From assembly GCA_048499805.1 (NCBI GenBank), contig JASNZF010000001.1, positions 62,001-126,000 on the forward strand: a stretch of DNA of 64,000 nt. The letters run 5' to 3'. Of the stretch, positions 1 to 9,141 are shown one piece after another. A program made the translations under genes and the position numbers. Source of the DNA: JAWXBA01 sp048499805 (lineage in GTDB: Bacteria > Gemmatimonadota > Gemmatimonadetes > Gemmatimonadales > GWC2-71-9). Position 1 is the stretch's first letter. Each line of letters opens with the position of its first letter. The notes under the pieces are model-generated. The model was not told the origin of the DNA, did no database searches, and was given only the letters and a program-made list of their open reading frames with translations.

Positions 1-2310
1 GTCGTACTGCAGCCCCGGTGTCGGGGCAAACAGGTGCGCCCGCGAGGCGAGGACGGCGGCGGTGAGCTGCTCGAGCGGCGCAATGTCCACGATCCAGACC
101 GACCGGCCATGGGTGGCCGCGATCAGCTCGCGCTCGCGCGGATGAATCGCGAGATCGGTCACCGGAACGGTGGGCATGCCAGCCATGAACCGCTGCCATG
201 TTGCCCCGCGATCGCGCGAGAGGTACACGCCCAGGTCGGTCCCGACGAACAGCAGGTCGGGATTGAACGGGTCCTCGCGCATCACGTGGATGTGGTCGGC
301 GCTGCCGCGCGGCAGGTTGCCGGCGATGGAGCGGAAGGTCCGTCCGAAGTCGGTGGTGACGTACAGGTACGGCGTGAAGTCATTCGCCATGTGGTGGTCA
401 AACGCCACGTAGAACGTCGCGGTGTCGGCATGGGATGGCTCGATGTGCGAGACCGACGCCAGCGGCGGCACGTCGGGGACGCGCCCGGTCAGGTCCTGCC
501 AGCGGGCGCCGTCGTCCTGCGAGATCCACAGGTTGCCGTCGTCGGTGCCGGCAAACAGCAGGCCCGCCCGCCGCGGCGACTCGGCCAGCGACAGCACCGT
601 CCCCCAGGTTTCGGCGCGACCGGGATCGAAGGTGATGCCGCCAACCCGGAACCGGATGTTCGTCCGGGCGGTGTCGCGCTTCGAGAGGTCCGGGGAGATC
701 GGCGTCAGTGCATTGCCGTTGTTCCGCGCCACCAGCACATGGTTCGCGCCGGCGTACAGCGTGGTCGAGTCGTGCACCGACAGGAAGAAGGGGGTGCTCC
801 AGTTGAAGCGCAGCTCGCCATTGGCCGGCAGTCGCGGCCGCTGCAGCCGCACCCCGGTGCCGGTGAGGGGGTTCACTCGCTGGATGCCCCCGACCTGCGA
901 CTCGCCGTAGACGATCCCGGGATCGGTCGGGTGCTGCGCGGTGAAGAAGCCGTCCCCGCCCACCACGTGGTTCCACTCGCTCCCCGTCAGGGGGAACTGC
1001 CGCGAGCGGCTCGGCCCGCACCAGGTGCCGTTGTCCTGGAGCCCGCCGCAGACCCGGTACGGAATCGCCATGTTGTAGCTGATCCCGTTGAACTGGCCCA
1101 GGGCCATCGCGTTGTGAAAGGTGAAGCTGCCCCCGCGATCCCAGCTCTGCCCCACCCCGCCGTCGTTGCCGACGATCTGGTGATAAGGGTCCGCGGGGTC
1201 GATCCACATCGCGTGGTGGTCGGGGTGCAGCCCGTGCGACCCGATCTGGGTGGTGATCCCGCCATCGTTCGAGAACACCAGCGGCGTCGACGACCAGTAG
1301 ACCCGGTTGGGGTCACGCGTATCCACGGCGACCTGGGAGAAGTAGAACGGCCGGGAATTGACGGTGCTGGTGCGGGTCCAGGTCTGTCCGCCATCGGCGG
1401 ATCGGTACAGGCCACTCAGCAACTCGCCGGTCCCGCCGGGGCCCCGCACGGAGTCGGCCTCGACCGAGGCATAGATGATGCGCGAGTCGGTCGGGGCGAT
1501 CGCCAGGCCGATCCGCCCCTTGGTGGTGGCGGGAAAGCCGCCGCCGCGCACCTCGGCCCAGGATTCGCCGCCGTCGGTGGACTTCCAGAGGGCGCTCCCC
1601 TTGCCGCCGGAGGCGAAGTCCCAGGCCGAGCGGCGCACCTGCCAGCTGGCGGCGAAGAGGATGTTCGGCGCGCGTGGATCGATGACGACCTCCACGAACC
1701 CGGTGCTGTCGTCGATGAACTTCACCCGCCGCCAGTTGCGGCCGCCATCGGTCGTCTTGTAGAGCCCGCGGTCCGGATTGGGGGCCCACAGCTGTCCCAG
1801 CGCCGCCACGTAGACGATGTCGGGATTGGTCGGATGGACCACGACCCGGCCGATGTGCTGGGTGCGCTCCAGCCCCATCAGCGTCCAGCTCGCGCCCCCG
1901 TTGGTCGACTTGTAGATCCCGCCGCCGGGCGAGACCGAGTTGCGGACATTCGCCTCGCCGGTGCCGGCCCAGACCTGGTTGGTATCCGACGGCGCGATGG
2001 CGATGTCACCCATCGAGATGACGCGCTCATGATCGAACACCGGGGTGAAGGTCGTGCCCGCGTTGATCGTCTTCCAGATCCCGCCGGTGGCGGTGGCGAC
2101 ATAGAAGGTGTGGGAGGGCGAGGGGATGCCCTCGACGTCGGTCACGCGTCCCCCCATTTCGGCCGGTCCGATGCTCCGCCACTCGAACCCGGCGAGGGTG
2201 GCGGCGTCGAGCGCCTGGGCGTGGACGGTTCCCGGCACGAGGAGGAGGGTGGCAAGAAGGGCAGAGGCCGCGAGCGCGAACGTGGCTCGGTGCGGAAACG
2301 AGTCTTTCAC
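1..2310 (-). CDS. Secreted VPS10/sortilin-type BNR-repeat protein, 3' end cut by window
   Basis: Secreted beta-propeller protein of the VPS10/sortilin-like group, often labelled 'glycosyl hydrolase' although an enzymatic role is not established for most members. I start it at GTG 2310, which has GGAG about 7 nt upstream. Residues 1-32 form a Sec signal peptide (hydrophobic run ALLATLLLVPGTVHA). Asp-box motifs are visible near residues 131-142 (GIYKSTNGGASW) and 182-193 (GLYKTTDGGRNW), and similar WxxxxDGG units continue through the frame. 770 codons are visible without a stop; the C-terminus lies outside the window. It stands alone, transcribed away from the permease gene. Substrate or ligand is unknown. 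Confidence 0.85.
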   Translation of the reverse strand, partial: MKDSFPHRATFALAASALLATLLLVPGTVHAQALDAATLAGFEWRSIGPAEMGGRVTDVEGIPSPSHTFYVATATGGIWKTINAGTTFTPVFDHERVISMGDIAIAPSDTNQVWAGTGEANVRNSVSPGGGIYKSTNGGASWTLMGLERTQHIGRVVVHPTNPDIVYVAALGQLWAPNPDRGLYKTTDGGRNWRRVKFIDDSTGFVEVVIDPRAPNILFAASWQVRRSAWDFASGGKGSALWKSTDGGESWAEVRGGGFPATTKGRIGLAIAPTDSRIIYASVEADSVRGPGGTGELLSGLYRSADGGQTWTRTSTVNSRPFYFSQVAVDTRDPNRVYWSSTPLVFSNDGGITTQIGSHGLHPDHHAMWIDPADPYHQIVGNDGGVGQSWDRGGSFTFHNAMALGQFNGISYNMAIPYRVCGGLQDNGTWCGPSRSRQFPLTGSEWNHVVGGDGFFTAQHPTDPGIVYGESQVGGIQRVNPLTGTGVRLQRPRLPANGELRFNWSTPFFLSVHDSTTLYAGANHVLVARNNGNALTPISPDLSKRDTARTNIRFRVGGITFDPGRAETWGTVLSLAESPRRAGLLFAGTDDGNLWISQDDGARWQDLTGRVPDVPPLASVSHIEPSHADTATFYVAFDHHMANDFTPYLYVTTDFGRTFRSIAGNLPRGSADHIHVMREDPFNPDLLFVGTDLGVYLSRDRGATWQRFMAGMPTVPVTDLAIHPRERELIAATHGRSVWIVDIAPLEQLTAAVLASRAHLFAPTPGLQYD

Positions 2311-2423
2311 GACAGACTCCAGGAAGAGCGGACGGGGGATGATCGAGAAGTATAGATCCCCACGGGGATTGTCAATGCAATTGCGGGCGTGCGTGGCCCG
2401 CCACGGCCAGGGCGGGACCCACC

Positions 2424-5123
2424 CTAGCCGTCCGCGCGCAGGGCCTCGGAGGCGTCGATCGCCAGGGTGCGGCGGGTGGGCACCAGGCAGGCCCCAAGCC
2501 CAACCACGGCCACGATACCCATGGCCAGCCCGACCGCCACCAGCATCGCGCCGAGGGGCGACTGGCGCGTCGAGTCGCCGGCAACCTCGAAGACCAGCCA
2601 GGCCGCCAGCGGCAGGCCAATGAGCGCGCCGCCCCCGATCTGCAGGAGCGACCGTCGCAGGATCGTCCAGACAATCACCCGCCGCTGCGCCCCGAGCGCG
2701 GTTCGAATCCCTATCTCCCGCGTCCGCTCTGACACCGAGAGCGAGAGGATGGCGTAGATCCCCGACACGGCGAGGAGGACCAGCACTCCAACCAGCAGCG
2801 CCAGCCCCGCCGCCAGCCCCAGGGTGAGATACATGTCCCCCTGGATCACGTCCCCGAGCCCAACCGTGGTGACCACCATCAGGTCCGGGTCCACCCGGGC
2901 GGCGATCTCCCGCACCCGCCCGGCCATCCCGACCGGCGAGGATCCCGCGTGGATGCCGGCCTGCATCGGGTTGATCTGCCCGGGCGCGGCCGGGAAGTAC
3001 ACGGCCCCACCGCTTTCGAGGCTCACCATGTTCACCCCCAGGTGGGGGACGACGCCAACGACCTGGTGCCAGGTGGTGTCGCCCTGCAGGCGAAGCCGCA
3101 CGGTGAGGGGATCCCGTCCGGGCAGATAGCGATCGACGAAGGGGGTGTTCACGATGACCGGCCTGGGGTCGGCGTCGACGTCACCGTGGTCAAAGGTGCG
3201 CCCCGCGATGGGATCTTGATCGAGGGCGCGGAAGAAGTCCACGTCGACGCGGGCGTAGCGAATCCAGCGCGGGGACGCATCGGGGTCGCGATCGTCTCCC
3301 TCAATCTCCATGGGCTGCGAGCGATGCTCCATCCGCGGCAGCGCATCGGCGACGGCGACCCCACGGATGCCCGGTTCCGCCACCAGTTGCGCAACCAGTT
3401 CGCGATGCACCATGGCCCGGCGGTCGGCATCGATGATCGTCCCGCCCTGCGGCATCGCGAACTCGACGGCCAGGTACTCCTCGGCGGGGATACCCGCCAG
3501 CTCGCTGGCCGCCCGCGCGTCCGTCGCCCGCACGGCGATGGCGATCGCGAACCCCACCGCCGCCACGGACACCGCAATGTCTGCCATGATCAGTGCCCCG
3601 GTGAAGCCACCAAACCTGACCCCTGATCGCCCGGACTCTGCCAGGCGCATGCTCTGCTGGACGCCGCGGCCGGTGATCCGGAGCGCCGGGACGACTCCGG
3701 CAACGGTCGCGCTGAGCGTGGCGAGGACCAGCGCCCGTGCCAGCGTCTCGCCGGTGACGCCGAGCGAAAGCCAGTACGGCAGTGCCGCCTGGCCGGCGAT
3801 CGCTGCGATGTTCACCTGTCCGAGCAGCCACCCGATCCCAAGGACCCCCAGTCCGGCCGCCAGCACCGACAGGACCAGTGCCTCCACAAAGACCTGCGAG
3901 ATGATCCGCAGCCGACTGGCACCCAGTGCCGTGCGAATGGCCAGCTCGCGGAACCGGGTGGCGGTCCGCGCAAAGAGGAGCATCCCGACATTGCCGCACG
4001 CCACCAGGAGCAGTGCCAGGGTCAGCAACTGGACGAAGTAGTATCCCGGGTCAGCGGTCAAGCCACCCCGGGGCATCCCCAGGTACAGAAACCCGAAGGG
4101 CACCACTTCCGGTTGGAGCTGGCGGTGGGTGTCGGGGAGCCCGGCATTCCACGGCGGACGGGTCGTGCCCAGCTCGGCCTGCGCCTGTGCCACCGACACC
4201 CCATCGGCGAGCCGTCCGACGAGGCGGACCCGTGAGCCCACGCCCGCCGTAGCGATCGGTTCTTCCGGCAGCGGCAGCCAGAGCTGTTCGTTGGCGGGAA
4301 AGCGGAACCCTGCAGGCATCACCCCGACCACCGTATGGCGCTGGCGCCCGACCCGGATCTCGCGCCCCACGATGGCGGGGTCCGCGCCGAAACGCGCCTG
4401 CCACAGGTCGTGCCCGATCACCACAACGGGGTCCGCGCCCGGCACTCCGTCCGCCGCGACGAGGGTGCGACCCTGGGCAGGCGACGCGCGGAGGAGGTCA
4501 AACATCCCGGCCGACACGAGCGCCCCGGAGGCCATCGCCCCGGGCCCGTCGGACAGCGCCACCTGGTAGGGTGACGTGCGAAAGGCAGCCAGCATCGAAA
4601 AGCCCGCCAACTCCTGGGCCCAGAACCGGAACTCGGAGTAGCCGGTCACGTCGACGCTGGACGTGAGCGGATTCCAGTAGCGAATGGCGTGGACCCGACC
4701 GTCGTGATCGCCTGGGAGTGGTGCTTCGAGGGCCCGGGCGAGGTGGGCGGGCGCGATCCCGACCGGGATGCCAACCGCCAGGGCGAACAGCGCGGCGACC
4801 GTGAGCAGCGGGTGCTTTGCCAGCATCCGGAGGGCAAGCTTTACGTCGAGCCAGGAGAAGCGCGCCTGGTCGAACAGGTGGAGCCCGCGCGACGCCCGGA
4901 TATCCTCGCGATGGGAGTCCGCATGGCCGAATTCGACCCGCGCCCTCCGCGCCGCCTCGGCCGGCGCGACCCCCTGCCCCACCAGGGCGGCGGCCCGCAT
5001 CTCGAGGTGGTGATCGAACTCCTCGCGCATCTCCGCTTCAAGCGCCTCGCGCCGGTGGAGTCCACGGGAGAGGGACCGCACGCGGGCGACGAGGCCAGCC
5101 CAGAGGTCGGAGGTGCGCGGCAT
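2424..5123 (-). CDS. ADOP-family FtsX/MacB-type permease
   Basis: Inner-membrane permease of the 'duplicated orphan permease' (ADOP) type: two MacB_PCD/FtsX units fused in one chain of 899 residues, with no ABC ATPase next to it. Residues 1-85 are the soluble prefix domain typical of the family (REALEAEMREEFDHHLEMR). The first membrane segment lies near residues 105-125, a large extracytoplasmic domain follows, then FtsX helices near 370-480. A second copy ends with the usual TREIGIRTALGA signature before the last helices. The start ATG lies 2 nt after the stop of the PadR gene, so the two are translated together. In this family the PadR partner usually controls the permease; the transported substrate is unknown. 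Confidence 0.9.
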   Translation of the reverse strand: MPRTSDLWAGLVARVRSLSRGLHRREALEAEMREEFDHHLEMRAAALVGQGVAPAEAARRARVEFGHADSHREDIRASRGLHLFDQARFSWLDVKLALRMLAKHPLLTVAALFALAVGIPVGIAPAHLARALEAPLPGDHDGRVHAIRYWNPLTSSVDVTGYSEFRFWAQELAGFSMLAAFRTSPYQVALSDGPGAMASGALVSAGMFDLLRASPAQGRTLVAADGVPGADPVVVIGHDLWQARFGADPAIVGREIRVGRQRHTVVGVMPAGFRFPANEQLWLPLPEEPIATAGVGSRVRLVGRLADGVSVAQAQAELGTTRPPWNAGLPDTHRQLQPEVVPFGFLYLGMPRGGLTADPGYYFVQLLTLALLLVACGNVGMLLFARTATRFRELAIRTALGASRLRIISQVFVEALVLSVLAAGLGVLGIGWLLGQVNIAAIAGQAALPYWLSLGVTGETLARALVLATLSATVAGVVPALRITGRGVQQSMRLAESGRSGVRFGGFTGALIMADIAVSVAAVGFAIAIAVRATDARAASELAGIPAEEYLAVEFAMPQGGTIIDADRRAMVHRELVAQLVAEPGIRGVAVADALPRMEHRSQPMEIEGDDRDPDASPRWIRYARVDVDFFRALDQDPIAGRTFDHGDVDADPRPVIVNTPFVDRYLPGRDPLTVRLRLQGDTTWHQVVGVVPHLGVNMVSLESGGAVYFPAAPGQINPMQAGIHAGSSPVGMAGRVREIAARVDPDLMVVTTVGLGDVIQGDMYLTLGLAAGLALLVGVLVLLAVSGIYAILSLSVSERTREIGIRTALGAQRRVIVWTILRRSLLQIGGGALIGLPLAAWLVFEVAGDSTRQSPLGAMLVAVGLAMGIVAVVGLGACLVPTRRTLAIDASEALRADG

Positions 5124-5125
5124 GA

Positions 5126-5467
5126 TCAGATCCCCTGCGGCGTGGCCGTGAGCGAGAGCGCGATCGCGTCGGCCAGGCGCTTCCAGTTCGCCTTCTCCTC
5201 GACGAAACGGCGCCGCCCCAGGGTGGTGAGGCGGTAGAACTTTGCCTTCCGGTTGTTGTCGGAGGTGCCCCAGACGCTGTCGACCAGGCCCTGGTGCTCC
5301 AGCCGATGGAGCGCCGGGTAGAGCGCGCCCTGCTGGACCGTGATCGCGCCGCCGGAGATCTGCTCGATCCGGAGCAGCACCCCGTACCCGTGCATCTCGC
5401 CGAGCGAGATCGCCTTGAGGACCATCATGTCGAGGGTGCCAGGGGGCAGGTCGGCTTGTCGGGTCAT
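5126..5467 (-). CDS. PadR-family transcriptional regulator
   Basis: Small winged-helix repressor of 113 residues, a normal length for short PadR proteins. The signature GTLDMMVLKAISLGEMHGYG at the N-terminus and QQGALYPALHRLEHQGLV in the recognition-helix region are typical. It is the first gene of a two-gene operon with the ADOP permease. Its ATG is preceded by AGGAGAACGG, and that Shine-Dalgarno lies inside a perfect inverted repeat (5471-5493), so autoregulation is likely. The inducer cannot be told from sequence. Confidence 0.93.
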   Translation of the reverse strand: MTRQADLPPGTLDMMVLKAISLGEMHGYGVLLRIEQISGGAITVQQGALYPALHRLEHQGLVDSVWGTSDNNRKAKFYRLTTLGRRRFVEEKANWKRLADAIALSLTATPQGI

Positions 5468-5470
5468 CCG

Positions 5471-5521
5471 TTCTCCTAAGGCAGTTAGGAGAATCCTATC
5501 CCCCCTCTCCTAAGCTGGCAA
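5471..5521 (-). promoter_or_regulatory. Promoter and probable PadR operator
   Basis: A perfect inverted repeat with arms TTCTCCTAA (5471-5479) and TTAGGAGAA (5485-5493), 5-nt spacer, covers the Shine-Dalgarno of the PadR gene. On the minus strand a -35-like TTGCCA (5516-5521) and a -10-like TAGGAT (5493-5498) are 17 nt apart, and a third half-site (CTCTCCTAA, 5505-5513) lies in the spacer. The layout suits autorepression. The boxes are seen; the binding is inferred. Confidence 0.65.
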
Positions 5522-5556
5522 GGAGAGAGGGCCCATGGCCCGCCAGGCCGCGGACC

Positions 5557-5829
5557 CTACCGCTTTCGCCTGGCCTGCGACCCCTTGGGCCAGTACACGA
5601 ATTCCGGCTCGTGACAGGTCGCCTCGAGGTCGGCCAGCCGCTCCTGGAGAAAGGCTTGGGAGTCGGCAATCCCGGTGTTGTAGATGGTGGGGCCGATCTC
5701 GGCCAGGAAGAAGCGCAGCAGCAGGCCCGCCTGGATCCCGCTCACCTCAACATCCAGTTCGTCGGTGCAGAACCGCTCGATCGAGGCCAGCGCCTGCTGC
5801 TGCGCCTCGGGGGACAGGGTCACGGCCAT
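5557..5829 (-). CDS. DUF2164 family protein
   Basis: Small cytoplasmic protein of 90 residues matching DUF2164: an amphipathic N-terminal helix, then the conserved block GLLLRFFLAEIGPTIYNTGI. I start at ATG 5829 because GGAG lies 6 nt upstream and family members begin near this point; an earlier in-frame ATG at 5889 would add 20 unconserved residues. It follows the ankyrin gene on the same strand at 56 nt, so co-transcription is possible. Function unknown. Confidence 0.8.
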   Translation of the reverse strand: MAVTLSPEAQQQALASIERFCTDELDVEVSGIQAGLLLRFFLAEIGPTIYNTGIADSQAFLQERLADLEATCHEPEFVYWPKGSQARRKR

Positions 5830-5885
5830 GGCTTGCTCCAGCAGGTGGAAGGGGCGTTGCAGGGCCGGCCCGTGCCGGCGGGGAG

Positions 5886-6638
5886 TCACCGCGGCTTGAG
5901 GTGCAGGTACCGGTTCGGCACGTTGTCGAGCGGCGGCACCGGGCGGGCGGCGGCCGCCAGCAGTGCCCGGACATTGGCGTAGATGTCACTCTCCTGGCGG
6001 TGCACCTGGGGGAGGAGACCGAACTGCGCGTACGAGATCGGCGTCACGTCAAAGAATGTCGTCTCCCACTCGAACCCCTTGCCCCAGGTGATCCCCCGCA
6101 CCGGCTTGTCGGCCCGGGCGCCGGCCTCGAGCAACAGGCGCATGATCGGTGCCGAGCGGTTGTGGCTGGAATTGACGGTGTGAAAGAGCGGGGTGTGCCC
6201 GTTGAGGCCATGTTCGTCCACCGCCGCCGTGGCATTCACGTCGGCGCCCCGCTCGATCAGCACCCGTGCGGCATCCACATTCCCATACTCGGCGGCCACA
6301 TGGAGCAGGGTGGCACCAACCAGGGAAGTGAACGCGGAGGTCAGGGTCGTGCGGTGGGCCAGGAGGGAGGGGTCGGCGTCCAGGGCCTCGGTGAGTGCGT
6401 CGGCGTCATTCAGGAGGACCGGCACGAGCCGTGGATCGTCCAGCTCGGCCCCGGCGTCCAGCAGCAGGCGGAGGCAGGCGGAAAAGGCATCGCTCCGGGT
6501 GTACATCTCCATGAGCCACTGGACAGGGGACTTCCCGCGCACCGGCATCCGGGGATCGAGCCCCGCCTCGAGCGCCGAGCGGATCCGATCGACCGAATGC
6601 AGTTCGATCGCCACCACGATGTCCCTGGTGTTGGGCAT
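5886..6638 (-). CDS. Ankyrin-repeat protein
   Basis: Cytoplasmic protein of about 250 residues with ankyrin-type units. The clearest reads GATLLHVAAEYGNVDAARVL followed by IERGADVNA, then HTPLFHTVN with MRLLLEAGARADKPV. Earlier units (LEAGLDPRM; LRLLLDAGAEL) are weaker. Such proteins bind other proteins; the partner is unknown. Start ATG 6638 is chosen for AGGA 8 nt upstream; the frame stays open to a TTG at 6665. Confidence 0.82.
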   Translation of the reverse strand: MPNTRDIVVAIELHSVDRIRSALEAGLDPRMPVRGKSPVQWLMEMYTRSDAFSACLRLLLDAGAELDDPRLVPVLLNDADALTEALDADPSLLAHRTTLTSAFTSLVGATLLHVAAEYGNVDAARVLIERGADVNATAAVDEHGLNGHTPLFHTVNSSHNRSAPIMRLLLEAGARADKPVRGITWGKGFEWETTFFDVTPISYAQFGLLPQVHRQESDIYANVRALLAAAARPVPPLDNVPNRYLHLKPR

Positions 6639-6686
6639 GCCGGGCATCCTGTTCAGGGACCCCAAGGTCCCGGTGCACGCTGGCGC

Positions 6687-7055
6687 TCAGCCGTCGATCG
6701 GCTCGACCCGGACCGCGGTCCCGTAGCACAGGACCTCGGTCACGCCCTTCATCATCTCGTTCGCGTCATACCGGATGCCGATCACCGCATCGGCACCGGC
6801 CATGTGCGCCTGGTGGAGCATCGTCTCGAAGGCCTGCTCGCGGGTCCGCTCGGCCAGCTCCGTGAAGAGCGAGATGTTGCCGCCCAGGATCGTCTGCAGG
6901 CCGGCCCCGATGGTGCCGAACACCGAGCGCGACCGCACCACCACCCCGCGGACCACGCCGAGCGACATCACGATCTGGAACCCGGGGAGCTCGAACCCGG
7001 TGGTGGTCATTTCGTGCGGGACATCGATTGCCTGGGAGGGGATGATGGAGGACAT
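6687..7055 (-). CDS. YbjQ/UPF0145 family protein
   Basis: 122-residue protein of the YbjQ (UPF0145, 'heavy-metal-binding domain') family. Family signatures are visible: GVVRGVVVRSRSVFGTIGAG, then the helix with EQAFETMLHQAHMAGADAVI and GIRYDANEM. Members form pentameric rings; no activity is proven. The first 15 residues are less conserved, and an internal ATG (MTTTGFELPGF, 7010) is an alternative start. Confidence 0.88.
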   Translation of the reverse strand: MSSIIPSQAIDVPHEMTTTGFELPGFQIVMSLGVVRGVVVRSRSVFGTIGAGLQTILGGNISLFTELAERTREQAFETMLHQAHMAGADAVIGIRYDANEMMKGVTEVLCYGTAVRVEPIDG

Positions 7056-7118
7056 GGGCTCGCCGCTGGTTGGGGTGCCTACGAAGATAGTGCGACGGGG
7101 GAAAGCCGGCCTCGGCGA

Positions 7119-7643
7119 TCAGCCCTGGCCCGCCACGGCGTACTCGGTCTGGACCATGCCGCTCGGGAACTGGCGCGTGCGGACATGCGTCAGGATGATG
7201 TCCCCGTCGAGCGGGCCAAAGAGGGGCACCCCCGTGCCGATCAGGACGGGGATGTGGGTGATGATGAGGCGCTGGATCAGGCCGGCCCGCAGGAACTGCT
7301 GGATCACGACCCCGCCATCGACGTAGATGTGCCCGATGCCTCGCGCTTCCAGGGCGGCCACGATGTCGGAGGGACTCCCGGACATCCGCTCGACCACCGC
7401 CCCGGCGGGCGGTGGCTTGAGCTCGTGGGAGCTCAGGACGAAGACCGGCTTCGACCCGTGGAACCACGTGCCATACCCCTGGACGAAGTCGTAGGTCTTC
7501 CGCCCCCAGACAAAGGCGTCGACGGTGGCGACGAATTCCTCGTACCCGTGCGGCTCGGGGGTCTGGGGCAGGAAATCCAGCGCGCCGTCGGGGCGGGCCA
7601 GGAAGCCGTCGAGGCTGACACCGACAAAGACTGAACATTGCAT
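7119..7643 (-). CDS. RibD-C/DHFR-fold family protein
   Basis: 174-residue protein of the RibD C-terminal/dihydrofolate-reductase-like fold, the group often annotated as 'dihydrofolate reductase family protein'. Motifs: SVFVGVSLDGFLARPDGALD at the N-terminus, VWGRKTYDF, and GHIYVDGGVVIQQFLRAGLI for the NADPH-binding strand and helix. It is not a housekeeping FolA. The frame extends upstream into the next gene, so I start at ATG 7643, where similarity begins. Natural substrate unknown. Confidence 0.85.
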   Translation of the reverse strand: MQCSVFVGVSLDGFLARPDGALDFLPQTPEPHGYEEFVATVDAFVWGRKTYDFVQGYGTWFHGSKPVFVLSSHELKPPPAGAVVERMSGSPSDIVAALEARGIGHIYVDGGVVIQQFLRAGLIQRLIITHIPVLIGTGVPLFGPLDGDIILTHVRTRQFPSGMVQTEYAVAGQG

Positions 7644-7656
7644 GAGATCACCCCCA

Positions 7657-8535
7657 CTAGTTCCGCAGCCCGCGACGATACCGTGCCTCGGTGCTGTCGA
7701 GGTACGACCGGTACCCCTCCGGATCGATGAACGGCTCCACCGGATCGGCCGCGCTCCTGCTGGCGATGAACTTCCGATAGCGCCCCCACAACCGGGCATG
7801 GGAGGTCACCCAGATGTCGGCCGGGAGGCTCCGCAGCACGGCGAAGCTGCGCTCGAGGTCGGCCTGCTGCTCCGGATAGCGGATCCCCGCCATCAGCCCG
7901 AGCGAGCAGGCACTCACCACGTCCAGGAGGCGGTCACCGTCGGGAACGGTGAACGACCACGACGTGCAGCCCCGCGTGTGTCCGCCGGTGATATGGGCCG
8001 TGAGCGCGATCGGACCTACCCGCACCGTGTCGCCATCCTGCACGACATGGTCCACCCGGGCCGGCGGGTAGCCCACGAACCCGATCCAGAACAGCGCCCG
8101 CACCGGCAGCAGCACGTCGGGGTCGTCCCCGCCGGCGGCAATCGCCGCAGCACTCGCCTCGCTCGCCCACAGCTCGGCGCCCGAGGCCTCCTGGAGCGCC
8201 CGCAGCCCGCCGGCGTGGTCGGGGTGCGGCTCCGAATTGAGGAGCACCTTCACGTCCCTGATGTCGAAGCCGAGCGTGGCGATGCTCGCCATGATCATCG
8301 GGGCGGTGGTCGGGTACCCCGCGTCGAGCACCACGTGCCCTGCCGGCCCGGTGAGGAGGAACGCCGCCGCGTCGTTCGCACCGACGTAGTACAAGTTGCC
8401 GGCGATGCGAAACGGCTCGGCCGGTTCCTGCCCGCCGATCTTGTTGGCATTGAGCCACCGTCCGAGGAGGACCAGCGCGATCGCGCCGAGGGCGGCGAGG
8501 CCGACCACGACCCGCCATCGCCGACGGTCAGCCAC
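7657..8535 (-). CDS. B3-type metallo-beta-lactamase-fold hydrolase with Glu at the first ligand position
   Basis: 292-residue metallo-hydrolase with an N-terminal hydrophobic anchor or signal (residues 8-26), so probably periplasmic. The order of motifs follows subclass B3 beta-lactamases: the zinc motif region LLNSEPHPDHAGG (Glu102, His104, Asp106, His107), GGHTRGCTSW (His186) and TSHARLW (Ser245, His246). Canonical B3 enzymes have His at the Glu102 position; B3 variants with Gln or Glu there are known. It could be a beta-lactamase or another lactone or ester hydrolase. The start is a GTG; its stop lies 13 nt upstream of the ATG of the DHFR-like gene. Confidence 0.85.
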   Translation of the reverse strand: MADRRRWRVVVGLAALGAIALVLLGRWLNANKIGGQEPAEPFRIAGNLYYVGANDAAAFLLTGPAGHVVLDAGYPTTAPMIMASIATLGFDIRDVKVLLNSEPHPDHAGGLRALQEASGAELWASEASAAAIAAGGDDPDVLLPVRALFWIGFVGYPPARVDHVVQDGDTVRVGPIALTAHITGGHTRGCTSWSFTVPDGDRLLDVVSACSLGLMAGIRYPEQQADLERSFAVLRSLPADIWVTSHARLWGRYRKFIASRSAADPVEPFIDPEGYRSYLDSTEARYRRGLRN

Positions 8536-8568
8536 GGTCGCAGCCCACCGCGCGGACCGCCTCCAGGC

Positions 8569-9141
8569 CTAGACCCGTACCGCGCACCGGAACCCCCGGC
8601 CGGCATAGTACGACTCCGCCCCGTTGTGATAGATGAAGACGGTGTCGTACCGGCGGTCGCCAAAGATGGCGCCGCCCAGCTTGCGGATCTCCGGGGGGGC
8701 CACCAGCCAGCTCGAGGTCCTGGTGTCGAAGGCACCCAGCTCCTGCAAGCGCCGGTACTGCGCCTCGGTCAGGAGTTCGGCGCCCATCTCGGCGGCCAGC
8801 CCGACGGCGCTGCCCCTGGGCTTGTGCTGCTTCCGGGCCTCGAGCGCCTCCGGATCGTAGCAGACGCTTCGGCGATCCGCCGGGCTCTCCGCGGAGCAGT
8901 CGACGAACCAATGCTCCCTGCCCTTCCCCAACCCGACCACCAGGTCCGGCTCCCCGCCGGTCCGCTCCAGTTCGCCGACGGTCCAGAGGAGCTCTGGCTG
9001 CGCCTCGAGCTTTGCTCGCACCGCGTCCCATCGGACGCCAGGGTGCCGCGCCATGTTCCCCTCGAACCGGGCACGCAGGGTTTCCAGCAGCGTAGCCCGC
9101 GCCGCGGCCCCGAGCCCCTTCCTGGCGTTCCGCTTTGGCAT
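8569..9141 (-). CDS. DUF4256 family protein
   Basis: 190-residue cytoplasmic protein matching DUF4256 along its length: the N-terminal helix LLETLRARFEGNMARHPGV, a central DCSAESPADRRSVCYDPEAL block, and the C-terminal FGDRRYDTVFIYHNGAESYY with a short aromatic-rich end. The family has no known function. The frame is open far upstream; ATG 9141 is chosen because conservation begins there. An inverted repeat lies 69 nt before it. Confidence 0.85.
   Translation of the reverse strand: MPKRNARKGLGAAARATLLETLRARFEGNMARHPGVRWDAVRAKLEAQPELLWTVGELERTGGEPDLVVGLGKGREHWFVDCSAESPADRRSVCYDPEALEARKQHKPRGSAVGLAAEMGAELLTEAQYRRLQELGAFDTRTSSWLVAPPEIRKLGGAIFGDRRYDTVFIYHNGAESYYAGRGFRCAVRV

Noticed and set aside
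34..2355. Long plus-strand reading frame opposite the VPS10 protein
   Set aside because: Low-complexity Arg/Pro/Gly/Val-rich translation with no motif, lying antisense to a clearly conserved propeller gene; such frames are common in high-GC DNA.
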